Shown piece by piece: positions 16,001 through 19,827 of a DNA stretch of 23,938 nt; positions within the stretch are counted from its first letter, which is position 1, and each line of letters begins with the position of its first letter. The DNA comes from Mnemiopsis leidyi (Eukaryota; Ctenophora; Tentaculata; Lobata; Bolinopsidae), in the NCBI GenBank assembly GCA_000226015.1, contig JH157156.1, forward strand, positions 31,420-55,357, written 5' to 3'. Below the pieces are notes generated by a model. That model made no database searches, was not told the origin of the DNA, and was given only the letters and a program-made list of their open reading frames with translations. Position numbers and translations under genes: made by a program.

Positions 16001-16670
16001 AGTATGGCCGTATCCAACTGCATTACATTTACACTTGCATAATTCAACACTATGACGTACACAACACAAGCAGCTGAGTACAGAGCAGAGCACGAAAGAC
16101 TTGACACATCGACCAACTTGGGAGTGGAGGTAACCACCGCGGTTTAGATGTAATCAGTTCCTTGTACGCTTCTATCATGTCGCACTGAAACAGTTAGCTT
16201 CCACTCACATTCCCTATTTACGGTCTATAGTCGTGTTGCATTGTAGGAATGTAATAATGTAATACCAGGTATGAACAATTATAAAGAGGCTTTAAAGGTA
16301 AGTACTTACGTGCATCTGGAAGAATTCGGAATAACGTCGGTAAATGACGGAAACACTTTTATTTTTCCTTGTCAGCCTCATTACGTAGACCTGCAACAAG
16401 TGGAAATACAATAATTGGTTGTTTGAATCCTCCTAACGTAATTATTTTGGCCAAATTATATCGTTGTAGGATAAATCACTACGATGAATTATTCACTTAT
16501 CTCTGCAGAAAAATCAAAGTGAATGCTCAAGTTTAAAACAATAACCGATTTAATGAGATCACGGTCCTTGAGAAGTAACAATCACTTACATAAAACTTAT
16601 CAGGATTTTTTATCTTCTTGGTAGCAACGATCGTAGCAGCGACAACTTCATTAATTTCCTTGTCTCCCAT
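959..16670 (-). CDS. PX plus four-SH3 organizer protein (p47phox/TKS-like), 15 exons, 460 aa
   Basis: Family members use PX to bind membrane phosphoinositides and SH3 domains to gather NADPH-oxidase or podosome partners; that role here is inferred from family. Exons in order: 16590-16670, 16310-16390, 16118-16184, 15500-15671, 15261-15318, 15017-15113, 7993-8094, 6740-6805, 6305-6402, 5839-5914, 5330-5422, 2699-2763, 2341-2442, 1986-2105, 959-1063. All introns are GT-AG, phases match at every junction, and the sum is 1383 nt. Domains: PX about 5-125 with YRRYSEFF and WLPPLP; SH3-1 about 154-210; SH3-2 about 222-276; polybasic linker about 305-328; SH3-3 about 345-398; SH3-4 about 404-460. p47phox is PX-SH3-SH3-polybasic tail, while TKS4 is a much longer PX with four SH3s, so this looks like a compact intermediate. 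The ATG at 16670 has good context (GAAAATGG). Least certain are the exon 3 donor (GTTGGT) and the exon 4 and 5 acceptors. Orthology to a single vertebrate gene cannot be decided here. Confidence 0.88.
1064..1985. other. PX-SH3 intron 14
   Basis: This is AT-rich intronic sequence. I see no coding frame, RNA gene or repeat in it. Confidence 0.6.
1986..2105 (-). CDS. PX-SH3 gene exon 14 (end of SH3-3, start of SH3-4)
   Basis: Encodes residues 387-426. The acceptor is TGTTCGCAG|GGT and the donor GGACAG|GTAACG. It carries GWFPAAFLLDENA, closing SH3-3, then FKVISDYKAAGAQELSAKKG, opening SH3-4. The two domains are separated by about seven residues, as in tandem SH3 pairs. Confidence 0.9.
2341..2442 (-). 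CDS. PX-SH3 gene exon 13 (middle of SH3-3)
   Basis: Encodes residues 353-386. The acceptor is AACGTTCAG|GCA and the donor AAGCAG|GTGAGA. It carries GQMSLSVGDKVIVTNKDKEE then WWYVWKDAKQ, the RT-loop and n-Src region with the WW dipeptide. Junctions read DYK|ASGVG and AKQ|GWFPAAF. Confidence 0.9.
2473..2546. repeat. 12-bp minisatellite beside the exon 13 acceptor
   Basis: About six copies of a 12-bp unit (GGTGTGTCTCAT and variants) lie in intron 12, ending about 30 bp upstream (in transcription sense) of the exon 13 splice acceptor. On the minus strand the frame of exon 13 stays open through the array and would read His-Glu-Thr-(His/Arg) repeats. Confidence 0.9.
2699..2763 (-). CDS. PX-SH3 gene exon 12 (start of SH3-3)
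   Basis: Encodes residues 331-352. The acceptor is TCATTGCAG|AT and the donor TACAAG|GTAGGG. The peptide TANVPASIPEGDEMVVVEDY ends in the SH3 opening strand (VVVEDYK). It is separated from exon 11 by a 2.6-kb intron holding the SOUL-family gene. The acceptor is present in three tandem copies. Confidence 0.85.
2761..2940. repeat. Three 60-bp tandem copies carrying the exon 12 splice acceptor
   Basis: Copies start at 2761, 2821 and 2881 and are nearly identical. One C/T difference separates copy 1 from the others, and the last four bases of copy 3 diverge. Each copy begins with TATCTGCAATGAG, which on the minus strand is the acceptor CTCATTGCAG|ATA. Only the copy at 2761 adjoins the coding exon. 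Confidence 0.95.
2941..3057. repeat. Second, diverged 59-bp tandem pair
   Basis: Two copies (about 2941-2999 and 3000-3057) share TCTA(T/A)CAGAGTTTCT and AGAGTTTCGCATCATGCT-like segments. They directly adjoin the three 60-bp copies and share the GAGTTT/TTTAGAGTT vocabulary, so they may be older copies of the same expansion. Confidence 0.75.
3126..3234. repeat. Inverted-repeat (foldback) element, about 109 bp
   Basis: The left arm 3126-3161 (TAGAGAAAGGTAT...GTCACAAATGT) is matched by the complement of 3201-3234 (ACATTTGTGAC...ATACCTTTCTCTA), with several mismatches and a 39-nt spacer. The size and outer-end position of the inverted repeats suggest a small non-autonomous DNA element. I could not identify a clear target-site duplication. 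Confidence 0.7.
3553..4410 (-). CDS. Secreted SOUL/heme-binding-family protein, single exon, nested in intron 11
   Basis: A 285-residue intronless frame. Met1 (4408-4410) or Met7 (4390-4392) starts a signal peptide: MSVKLVLLVGLLALLQTG. Residues 27-95 are an acidic extension rich in Asp/Glu. From about 104 the chain follows the SOUL (HEBP2-like) pattern: CPEF 106-109, GYWIFTTV 127-134, a GFRDAYKRLHAYRSGKN stretch 141-157, MAFVVPVI 164-171, INIPAKY 191-197, YSRTYGGYRED 222-232 and FTHQGYGRQRVEAVLADI at the end. Sequons N113-T-S and N217-D-T agree with secretion. Family members bind heme or tetrapyrroles; which residue would do so is not clear. The gene is GC-richer than its surroundings and lies on the same strand as its host. 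No AATAAA follows closely; ATTAAA (minus) lies at 3328-3333. Met7 is preferred if the TTCAG at 4403-4407 is a splice acceptor. Confidence 0.88.
   Translation of the reverse strand: MFRPTAMSVKLVLLVGLLALLQTGTTHRYKPAEYRQFFDNVEKEDTDYTRAEADGYEECEDFVNLPQNVLVDEDAENDVTAPNGQHHFMRRHKAKPLEQICAKFPCPEFQQENTSWCGFKKTVIPRGYWIFTTVDTSSPKGFRDAYKRLHAYRSGKNNDRNQKMAFVVPVIEFKWLNPEDPTKVALDRMAINIPAKYQDDAVRPESTDPEVQVLPLNDTILYSRTYGGYREDQGFLDQFDLLNRALERAGITPFPFLKITAAFTHQGYGRQRVEAVLADISSITF
4537..4596. repeat. 13-bp tandem repeat
   Basis: Four copies of ACCTAGTAACAAT, the last ending in AAAAT, lie upstream of the SOUL-family gene. An 8-bp GTAACAAT insertion separates the first two. Confidence 0.9.
4597..5329. other. Rest of PX-SH3 intron 11, upstream of the SOUL-family gene
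   Basis: This AT-rich sequence must contain the promoter of the nested SOUL-family gene unless that gene is carried on the host transcript. I see no TATA box or motif that I can defend, and no coding or RNA gene. Confidence 0.5.
5330..5422 (-). CDS. PX-SH3 gene exon 11 (polybasic linker)
   Basis: Encodes residues 300-330 plus one base. The acceptor is TTTTTCTCAG|GT and the donor CTCCAA|GTAAGA. The peptide is highly basic: KRTSTRRVRKSMRSKRPAP. It sits where p47phox has its serine/arginine-rich autoinhibitory region, right after the second SH3, so an autoinhibitory or phospho-regulated role is a reasonable inference. Two further in-phase copies of the acceptor lie 48 and 96 bp upstream. Confidence 0.8.
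5411..5540. repeat. 48-bp tandem repeat carrying in-phase exon 11 acceptors
   Basis: Copies start at 5411, 5459 and 5507 (the third partial). Each spans the first exon bases (GACTCTTCTC-like), the acceptor (CTGAGA) and the intron side (ACGTGATGTTATACTT). On the minus strand this gives three acceptors with exon tops at 5518, 5470 and 5422. The 48-nt spacing and absence of stops keep all three in phase. Confidence 0.95.
5839..5914 (-). CDS. PX-SH3 gene exon 10 (linker)
   Basis: Encodes residues 275-299 plus one base. The acceptor is CTGTTCAG|GTT and the donor AAAGCAA|GTATGT. The peptide VEGGLLMEELMSNPPQVDPK starts a low-complexity, proline-containing linker after SH3-2. Assignment rests on splice sites, matching phase and position; the peptide itself has no domain. 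Confidence 0.75.
5973..6203. repeat. TTAACTAAG minisatellite in intron 9
   Basis: About 230 bp is built of short units of 9-14 bp: AAGTTAACT, AAGGTTACT and GTTAAGTTAACT. The array becomes more homogeneous toward its 3' end. Many GTTAAC palindromes result. It lies between exons 9 and 10 of the PX-SH3 gene. Confidence 0.95.
6305..6402 (-). CDS. PX-SH3 gene exon 9 (second half of SH3-2)
   Basis: Encodes residues 242-274. The acceptor is TTATTGCAG|GT and the donor GCAAAG|GTTTTG. It carries HDGWWYITVGGKKGLGPAQF. The Trp usually found in GWxP is Leu here (GLGP). Reading past the donor reaches a stop after 7 residues, so a short isoform ending after SH3-2 is possible. The acceptor is tandemly duplicated upstream. 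Confidence 0.85.
6386..6497. repeat. 50-bp tandem duplication of the exon 9 acceptor
   Basis: Copies start at 6386 and 6436, each with CACTGTAGCTATCTCACCT followed by (G/A)CAATAAT and ending TTAAATATCACGTGA. The TTAAATATCACGTG end occurs once more at 6484-6497. Each copy holds the acceptor (minus: ATTRYAG|GTGAGATAGC). Three CACGTG E-box sequences are created. Confidence 0.92.
6740..6805 (-). CDS. PX-SH3 gene exon 8 (first half of SH3-2)
   Basis: Encodes residues 220-241 plus one base, with acceptor GATTTCAG|AT and donor CAAAGG|GTAGGT. The peptide DAFYQCVANFKASSRDEVSF opens a second SH3 domain. ANF replaces the usual YDY-like motif. Confidence 0.85.
6806..7992. other. PX-SH3 intron 7
   Basis: Intronic sequence with one tandem repeat (6931-7051). 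A 21-nt segment, CACAG(C/C)(T/C)ACACAGACACATAC-like, occurs twice near 7767 and 7960. I see nothing else: no coding frame with family features and no RNA gene. Confidence 0.55.
6931..7051. repeat. About 40-bp tandem repeat, three copies
   Basis: Copies start at 6931, 6972 and 7011. Each begins CTTGTTATAAATATGCTACA and ends in AGAAGCT or AGAAGCC, with small indels between. Confidence 0.93.
7993..8094 (-). CDS. PX-SH3 gene exon 7 (second half of SH3-1)
   Basis: Encodes residues 186-219 plus one base. The acceptor is TATCCCAG|GC and the donor GATGGAG|GTGAGT. The peptide WWYISWSGGIGWVPANYL has the WW dipeptide and the GWVPxNYL end of an SH3 fold. It joins exon 6 as KNESG|WWYIS, which is exactly the family sequence at this point. 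Confidence 0.9.
8095..10618. other. PX-SH3 intron 6, 3' part
   Basis: This is AT-rich intronic sequence. Open frames here, such as the minus-strand one at 8488-8703, show no family features. The minus frame at 8103-8353 is simply intron read-through into exon 7. The only structure I see is the 23-bp repeat at 9845-9913. Confidence 0.55.
9845..9913. repeat. 23-bp tandem repeat, three copies
   Basis: TGCACTAATGCACTATATCA plus ATA is repeated at 9845, 9868 and 9891. The third copy has one substitution (CACGATATC). Confidence 0.95.
10619..11294. repeat. Diverged direct duplication of about 210 bp (10619-10828 and 11080-11294)
   Basis: Both segments share, in order, ACATGCAT, GCGA.AT, ATAATTAT, TGYGA, ACAGTAATT, AAGATCT, CTAACAC/CTATCAC, TCGTC, GTAGCTAAAAAT, AGAAA-TGTT, GGTCAC/GGATCAC, AAAATGG, AATTAATATCC and TGTTTATC. 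The similarity runs colinearly but with many substitutions. This suggests an old tandem duplication or two copies of one repeat family. Confidence 0.7.
11295..12200. other. PX-SH3 intron 6, middle part with unassigned open frames
   Basis: Two overlapping plus-strand frames lie at 11506-11736 and 11673-11879. The second encodes a hydrophobic stretch (FYLFIVCGILFVLLLAIKVL) followed by a basic, lysine-rich tail, like a single-pass membrane peptide. I recognise neither, and both lack a supported start. AT-rich DNA often yields such frames by chance. Confidence 0.3.
12201..12892. repeat. Second diverged direct duplication (about 12201-12340 and 12736-12892)
   Basis: Both copies share GACACATCATTTA, ACAGNGCNGACAA, GATTTCCAC, GNGGTCTA, ATTGC.AC, TACTGTCG.CTG and GAAGTT.TAA.TGTC in the same order. 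They are separated by about 540 bp. A perfect 20-bp duplication (AGCATCTCTTCACATGGCAG at 12701 and 12721) immediately precedes the second copy. Between the copies, the plus-strand frame 12406-12627 ends in FDLDEFRMPNEVSRWFEPPA-like sequence of unknown origin. Confidence 0.7.
12975..13005 (+). promoter_or_regulatory. Possible 3' splice or trans-splice acceptor before the receptor ATG
   Basis: A perfect TACTAAC (12975-12981) is followed 19 nt later by TTCAG (12996-13000), then CTAGG and the ATG at 13006. This is the layout of a branch point and acceptor, implying a 5'UTR intron or a spliced-leader addition site just ahead of the receptor start codon. Confidence 0.5.
13006..14097 (+). CDS. Rhodopsin-like (class A) GPCR, single exon, nested antisense in intron 6
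   Basis: A 363-residue intronless frame with seven hydrophobic segments at about 28-52, 60-84, 100-124, 139-163, 188-214, 231-256 and 276-301. Class A marks: GN in TM1 (44-45), Asp72 in TM2 (CDFLLGL), Cys101 at the top of TM3 and Cys176 in extracellular loop 2 (expected disulfide), SRT 125-127 in place of DRY, CNLPY 245-249 in place of CWxPY, and NPILY 296-300 as NPxxY. The third intracellular loop is short, and the 60-residue tail is basic and then Ser/Thr-rich. The N-terminus has no signal peptide. The ligand is unknown. The sequence resembles orphan receptors of early-branching animals, which are commonly intronless. It is GC-richer than its flanks. It is transcribed opposite to its host, so it must use its own promoter. 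Confidence 0.93.
   Translation: MFTDHNYNPHVIMEREEMKLPGGNTVDKLLALFLTVCGLIGTSGNFMAIKYFLSTRRRDLAAVLYLLSCICDFLLGLVQYPVVVALFLSRAPGMFNNLTFCSTWNVFFFLLQKVAIFVVMILSVSRTVAIVLPFYQVKRVPVLTAVLLYSVALIINDVIGATTMAKFYYLSVGSFCVLQPTTDEAKGGVTIMLALTVAIPSFITFLSFIVSVLHLTRLKAVASTQSNSKEASFTIAIFTGCFILCNLPYCLILVLENIRITANIPYPGPFLENEIMFWYAWPISSVVFIVLNSAINPILYYRRMAGFSKWCRKRTIFCTSTGKQKSGGTKKVPTIKLPHRDEAEFSSIDTVNVQPLAVQIPKH
14280..14285 (+). terminator. AATAAA polyadenylation signal of the receptor gene
   Basis: This is the first plus-strand AATAAA after the receptor stop codon, about 180 nt downstream. A second lies near 14427. Either gives a 3'UTR of ordinary length. Confidence 0.6.
14286..15016. other. PX-SH3 intron 6, 5' part
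   Basis: This lies between the receptor 3' end and exon 6 of the host. It is AT-rich, with no recognisable feature beyond a second AATAAA near 14427. Confidence 0.55.
15017..15113 (-). CDS. PX-SH3 gene exon 6 (first half of SH3-1)
   Basis: Encodes residues 154-185 plus one base. The acceptor is GTTCCAG|GAA and the donor AATCAG|GTCAGT. It carries EYEAIEDYAPKDKKSVKL and GEVVEVVEKNES. ALYDY-like IEDY and the EVVEKNES stretch are hallmarks of the first SH3 of the p47phox/TKS family. The 6.9-kb intron that follows contains the receptor gene. Confidence 0.88.
15261..15318 (-). CDS. PX-SH3 gene exon 5 (PX to SH3-1 linker)
   Basis: This 58-nt exon encodes residues 134-153, an acidic linker NDDADTKNAAEEIGGPVALE. 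The acceptor CTTCCCTCAG|T has the best pyrimidine tract and is the strongest AG giving phase 2. The donor is TTAGAG|GTACTG. An AG at the more upstream position (AAAG|ATCT) would also keep phase and add a few residues. Confidence 0.7.
15500..15671 (-). CDS. PX-SH3 gene exon 4 (PX C-terminal helices)
   Basis: Encodes residues 77-133 and two bases of codon 134. The acceptor is GCTTTACCTCAG|AGGG and the donor ATGAA|GTGAGT. The peptide includes KVAEERMASLREYLEALMKL and then EIMEEFFAVNDDDL, the usual last PX helices (VAxxR, EYLxxL, EFF, DDL). The join LPPLPK|GSALSRTTAKVAEER gives PX spacing like that of TKS and p47phox. Confidence 0.8.
15898..16015 (-). rRNA. 5S ribosomal RNA gene in PX-SH3 intron 3
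   Basis: The minus strand has the full 118-nt metazoan 5S sequence. Recognisable blocks are GGCCATAC, GAATACACCCGATCTCGT, GATCTCGGAAGTTAAGC, the internal promoter region GGTTAGTACTTGGATGGG and GACCGCCTGGGAA. The ends GGATACGG and CCGTATCC pair perfectly as helix I, with changes from the common GCCTACGG that are compensated on both sides. Helix II also pairs (GTTG with CAAC). TTTT follows the 3' end directly, as a pol III terminator. These points favour a working copy over a degraded one or a SINE head. It lies on the same strand as its host gene, between exons 3 and 4. No second copy is in the window, so it is dispersed rather than in a visible tandem array. Confidence 0.93.
16118..16184 (-). 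CDS. PX-SH3 gene exon 3 (PX proline motif)
   Basis: This 67-nt exon encodes residues 55-76 and begins the codon for residue 77. The acceptor is CTGTTTCAG|TGC and the proposed donor is CCCAA|GTTGGT. It reads CDMIEAYKELITSKPRWLPP then LP. LPPLP matches the PX proline-rich loop at the expected distance from YRRYS. The donor is weaker than the others, so the 3' boundary is less sure than the 5' one. Confidence 0.7.
16298..16309. other. GTAAGTACTTAC palindrome at the exon 2 donor
   Basis: This perfect 12-bp palindrome places a GTAAGT donor consensus on both strands. The minus-strand one is used by exon 2 of the PX-SH3 gene. Confidence 0.8.
16310..16390 (-). CDS. PX-SH3 gene exon 2 (PX phosphoinositide motif)
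   Basis: Encodes residues 28-54, bounded by TTGTTGCAG| and CAC|GTAAGT. It contains VIYRRYSEFFQMH. The RRYS arginine is the position that contacts the 3-phosphate in phosphoinositide-binding PX domains (family knowledge). The motif is closer to TKS-type YRRYSKFF than to the p47phox form. Confidence 0.9.
16590..16670 (-). CDS. PX-SH3 gene exon 1 (start codon, first PX strands)
   Basis: Encodes residues 1-27, MGDKEINEVVAATIVATKKI followed by KNPDKFY, ending at the donor TTTTAT|GTAAGTG. It joins in phase 0 to exon 2 to give KFY|VYVMRL, a typical first PX beta hairpin. There is no signal peptide, as expected for a cytosolic adaptor. An AG lies 3 or 6 nt before the ATG. Confidence 0.85.
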
Positions 16671-17042
16671 TTTCTACTTGGTGAGACATAAGTTATTAAA
16701 ATGTTGCCATGATGAATCAAATAATCACACTGATATCTATGGCAATGATTTCAAGGCCAATTATGATTTTCGTGGCAATGATTGCAATGGCAATGATCAT
16801 GAGACAAATGCTTAAACAGCATTTCCTGGAAATTCCTGGAAATTCCTGGAAATTCCTGGAGTCTGTAAATGTTATTTTAGAAGGGAGATTTCTTCAGGGG
16901 TGATTTACGATGAACTGAATGAGTCCCTGATACAACCGACAGTAAAACATTTCTAGCTACTCTGCCAGCTTTTATTTCGAGACTGGTTTTTAATTAAAAT
17001 TCTATTAAATCTACGGAATCTTTAGGTAATCACTTCAAAACT
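16671..17042. other. 5' flank of the PX-SH3 gene
   Basis: Contains the presumed promoter and 5'UTR of the minus-strand PX-SH3 gene and the 10-bp array at 16823-16859. Around 16735-16800 are several loosely repeated GGCAATGAT words. I see no coding potential here. Confidence 0.5.
16823..16859. promoter_or_regulatory. Array of TTCCTGGAA / TGGAAATTCC sites upstream of the PX-SH3 gene
   Basis: A 10-bp period repeats about four times, giving TTCCTGGAA at 16823, 16833 and 16843 and TTCCTGGAG at 16853, and TGGAAATTCC at 16827, 16837 and 16847. TTCN3GAA is the STAT-site consensus, and TGGAAATTCC closely fits the Rel/NF-kappaB consensus. The array lies about 150-190 bp upstream of the start codon. 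Simple tandem slippage is the alternative explanation. Confidence 0.5.
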
Positions 17043-17520
17043 TAGCTTCGAACTTGTGCGACAACTTGTCCACTGTATAATTTTCTATGGACTGGATTAT
17101 TGCAATGGACTTTTATAAGGCCTACCTGATAGGTATTGCTCTTAAGTGCACGCTTTCTATATGGACCAGGCCTTATGAGGAAGTGGGATTCTGCAAAACC
17201 GTTCCTTAAGAATGCCCACTTTCTTCCTGTTAAACAGAGAAGTGAGTTCAAATTAGGTCTGACAGTGTTCAAGTGCCTTAATACTAGAAATATGGCTCCT
17301 CAGTACCGCGCTAAATGCATCCAAGTTAGGAATGAACCAATCATATCAAGACATAAAGACTATTTCTCTCGGATATACCTCCTGTTCCCAACCTAAGGCG
17401 TACTGAACGCTCCTTCACCTATTGTCCGTCTGAAGTATGGAATAGACTGCCGTATTAACTAAGATCTTGTCCTGAAGATCTGTATTCAAGAGTAAACTTG
17501 AATCATTTCTGTTCATTGAA
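17043..17520 (+). mobile_element. Decayed non-LTR retrotransposon (LINE), reverse-transcriptase tail
   Basis: Plus-strand translation gives LDYCNGLL then a stop and GLPD (about 17090-17130), followed by LKNAHFLPVKQRSEFKLGLT and VFKCLN (about 17200-17282), then, after a frameshift near 17385, RRTERSFTYCPSEVWNRLPY. These are the conserved blocks at the C-terminal end of CR1/Jockey-like reverse transcriptases (LDYCNxLLxGLP, LHWLPVxxRIxFKL, WNxLP). Several in-frame stops and at least one frameshift show it is dead. No 5' part is present. Confidence 0.85.
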
Positions 17521-18239
17521 GCATTTGGTGGTTCATAGCTGTGGCAGCTGTAGCTTATGTTGATTTTTGGCTAGGTGATTTCATGATCTATAATATTTAT
17601 GATGAACTTTAGAGGGTCGCCTTTGATGGCTGTGGTTAAATTATAATAACTTAATTTTGAGCCTCATTTGCCCCTAAAGCAATGAAGCAAGTCCTTCCAT
17701 ATCAATATCACTATTATCATTACGCAGCTAGAACATATTATATAGATACCATTAATATTTACGTAAAAATGTAAAATATTTACATAAAGAACAAAAAATA
17801 ATAATAATCAAAATATATATTTACGTCAAACGTGTAGCACTTGCTATAGTGTAAATAGCAACGGCCGCACGGATTAACTAAGTAACTATTGTGGGCAACC
17901 ATCAACCTTAGCATACTTTATTCTTGTGACAAGAAGGTGTCCGGGACTCCAATCGCTCATACCAGAACAACAACAAGACAATAGCTGTTACTGACTAGTT
18001 CTATTGAGCGATAGCCCAACATTGAACGTGTCATGGCGAACACCCCGATAAACCTTAACAATATGCAGTATAACCTGGCGCAGTTATTAGTCTTACTATC
18101 TTTAGCCGTTATTTTTACTTGTGTTCGTTTTTGTAAACTATCATGGTAACAGTACATAGTGCAGAGTTTATCGTAACAACTATTGATGGGAATCAAGTAT
18201 GGCCATAGAATGTCTTAGAAATTACAGAGCACAATTTAT
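17521..18239. other. Unassigned intergenic DNA
   Basis: AT-rich sequence between the LINE relic and the open frame at 18240. It includes a very AT-rich stretch around 17730-17830. I recognise no gene. Confidence 0.5.
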
Positions 18240-18437
18240 ATGTATGGAGGCCGTTCTGAAAGCACTGCTCCCTTTAAGCCTTCATCGGTTACGGTTAACA
18301 AACATGATATCTCTCATGAATCCAATTTCCAAAAATTAAAAGACCTAAATTTGGAGATTGATGGTACTGCAACACGTAGTACTCTGCAGAGTGCTTTGTT
18401 AAACACCAGTCTATCTGAAGCTGCCATACTTCCATGA
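18240..18437 (+). other. Unrecognised 65-codon open frame
   Basis: The frame MYGGRSESTAPFKPSSVTVN...LEIDGTATRSTLQSALLNTS...AAILP-stop is hydrophilic and of balanced composition. It is preceded by an AG (ATTACAG at about 18221-18227). It could be an exon, a fragment of a mobile element or chance. I find no motif. Confidence 0.2.
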
Positions 18438-18452
18438 GACTGGCAACAACGT

Positions 18453-18610
18453 TGATATAGTGTTAGGTTACTCTAGTTCCCTTAGTCTTGTTCCCTTACT
18501 CTAGTTCCCTTAGTCTTATTCCCTTTCTCATTCTCCTGCTGTCTTGATATAGTGCTCGGTTACTCTAGTTCCCTTAGTCTTGTTCCCTTTCTCATTTTCC
18601 TGCTGTCTTG
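18453..18610. repeat. Nested tandem duplication
   Basis: A unit GATATAGTG..GGTTACTCTAGTTCCCTTAGTCTTGTTCCC + TTTCTCATTCTCCTGCTGTCTT occurs twice (from 18454 and 18546). In the first copy the inner 28-bp TTACTCTAGTTCCCTTAGTC block is itself doubled, so that block occurs three times. Confidence 0.9.
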
Positions 18611-19666
18611 GCCTTTGTTTTAATTTGTGCGCGAGTTTTTTAGAGTTCTCGTAAAGAAAAAATGCTTCATTTAAAGGTGTTACCTCTCCTTAAGTACACT
18701 TCTTCAGATAACTCACCAGCAAGTTTACAGATTTATTTGATAGAACTGAGTCTAAGTCGTCGTTACAAAATGATATTCTGTGTAAAAGCACACAACAAGA
18801 CCTTAATTTTTTGTTTCCACGAACATATGTGCGATATACACACAAACATTCTGAGAATTTGAAAATGCAGCTAATATACTCATATTACTGCTCCTTCTCC
18901 TTTCTTCATGAGGCACTCGTGGATCATAACCTAACAATTGTTCGATGTATAGCAAAGTTTCATTTTGCCCGTTGCTTATTATACCATGTACATAATTCAT
19001 ATCCCCAAGATAAGGAGTTTTGCCATTTACAGTCCTATGTAGTTTGTACTTTAGTAGTTTGATGAGGTTCATATATCACGTGACATAGATGGTTCAGACA
19101 AACAGGATCGTCATCACATCACTTTGGTCCTGTCTTTGTTTGGGTTATTGATTTGCTAAGGGCTATCCTCTGACCCAGATCGTAATTACCTACTTGTAAG
19201 TACTGGGGAGCTAGGATAATCCAAGTATGTTGCCTTCTTGTTATGCGAAGCTCGAGAAGTTCATCTCCTTGTAAAGAACGATTGTCAAAGCCACATCGTA
19301 GCCTGGCAATAACAATTCAAATAATGCCACTCGTTCAAAGTATTGAGTAGTACAGAATCCTCATGTTGCCAGCTATGGCCGTGTGGTTGTCTGGTAAACT
19401 CTAACCATAGTCCTGCTTTGTTTTGCGACTTGTACATTGCATTGTATATATGCACAACTGCACCTACACAACCTTGCTCGTCTGCTGCAGTGATGTGCAC
19501 TTCTCTGCTGAAAGCTTCTAGTTGAGTAGTTGTCGGTTAGGTAAAAAGAACGGCAACTAGAAAGATTTAGGGCCTCATAGCTGACTGCAGGATAACATAA
19601 TTAAGATATACCTTGAATTAAAGTATACCTGTGTCATTCTGTAATATACATATCCATCCAGCAAAC
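18611..19666. other. 5' flank of the GALNT-like gene
   Basis: Contains the presumed promoter and 5'UTR of the plus-strand glycosyltransferase gene. Minus-strand open frames at 18803-19072 and 19285-19500 are moderately long, but I do not recognise them, and they have no supported splice sites or starts. Confidence 0.4.
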
Positions 19667-19827
19667 ATGTGGTTAATCAGACGAAGGGCATTTTTACCGC
19701 AACTTCTTCTCCTTGCAGCAATTATTGTGCTCCTGTTTTTGGTAATTGAGCATCATCAACTTCTTTACGTGAAACCAGACTGCGTACAGGCTTTTACTAC
19801 AGATCGCAATGATCCGAAACTATATTT
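19667..19827 (+). CDS. GALNT-like exon 1 (signal anchor)
   Basis: Encodes residues 1-53 plus two bases. The first ATG after the likely acceptor (ATCCATCCAG|CAAAC) is chosen. It carries MWLIRRRAFLPQLLLLAAII, the positive-inside signal anchor. The donor is TATATTT|GTGAGT. Confidence 0.8.

Noticed and set aside
15898-16309. Spliced-leader RNA gene linked to the 5S gene, as in some invertebrates
   Set aside because: I found no leader-donor plus Sm-site arrangement near the 5S gene. The adjacent GTAAGT belongs to exon 2.
19285-19500. Minus-strand 71-codon frame upstream of the GALNT-like gene
   Set aside because: It looked loosely like a transposon-encoded peptide, but I could match it to no family and no flanking structure supports it.
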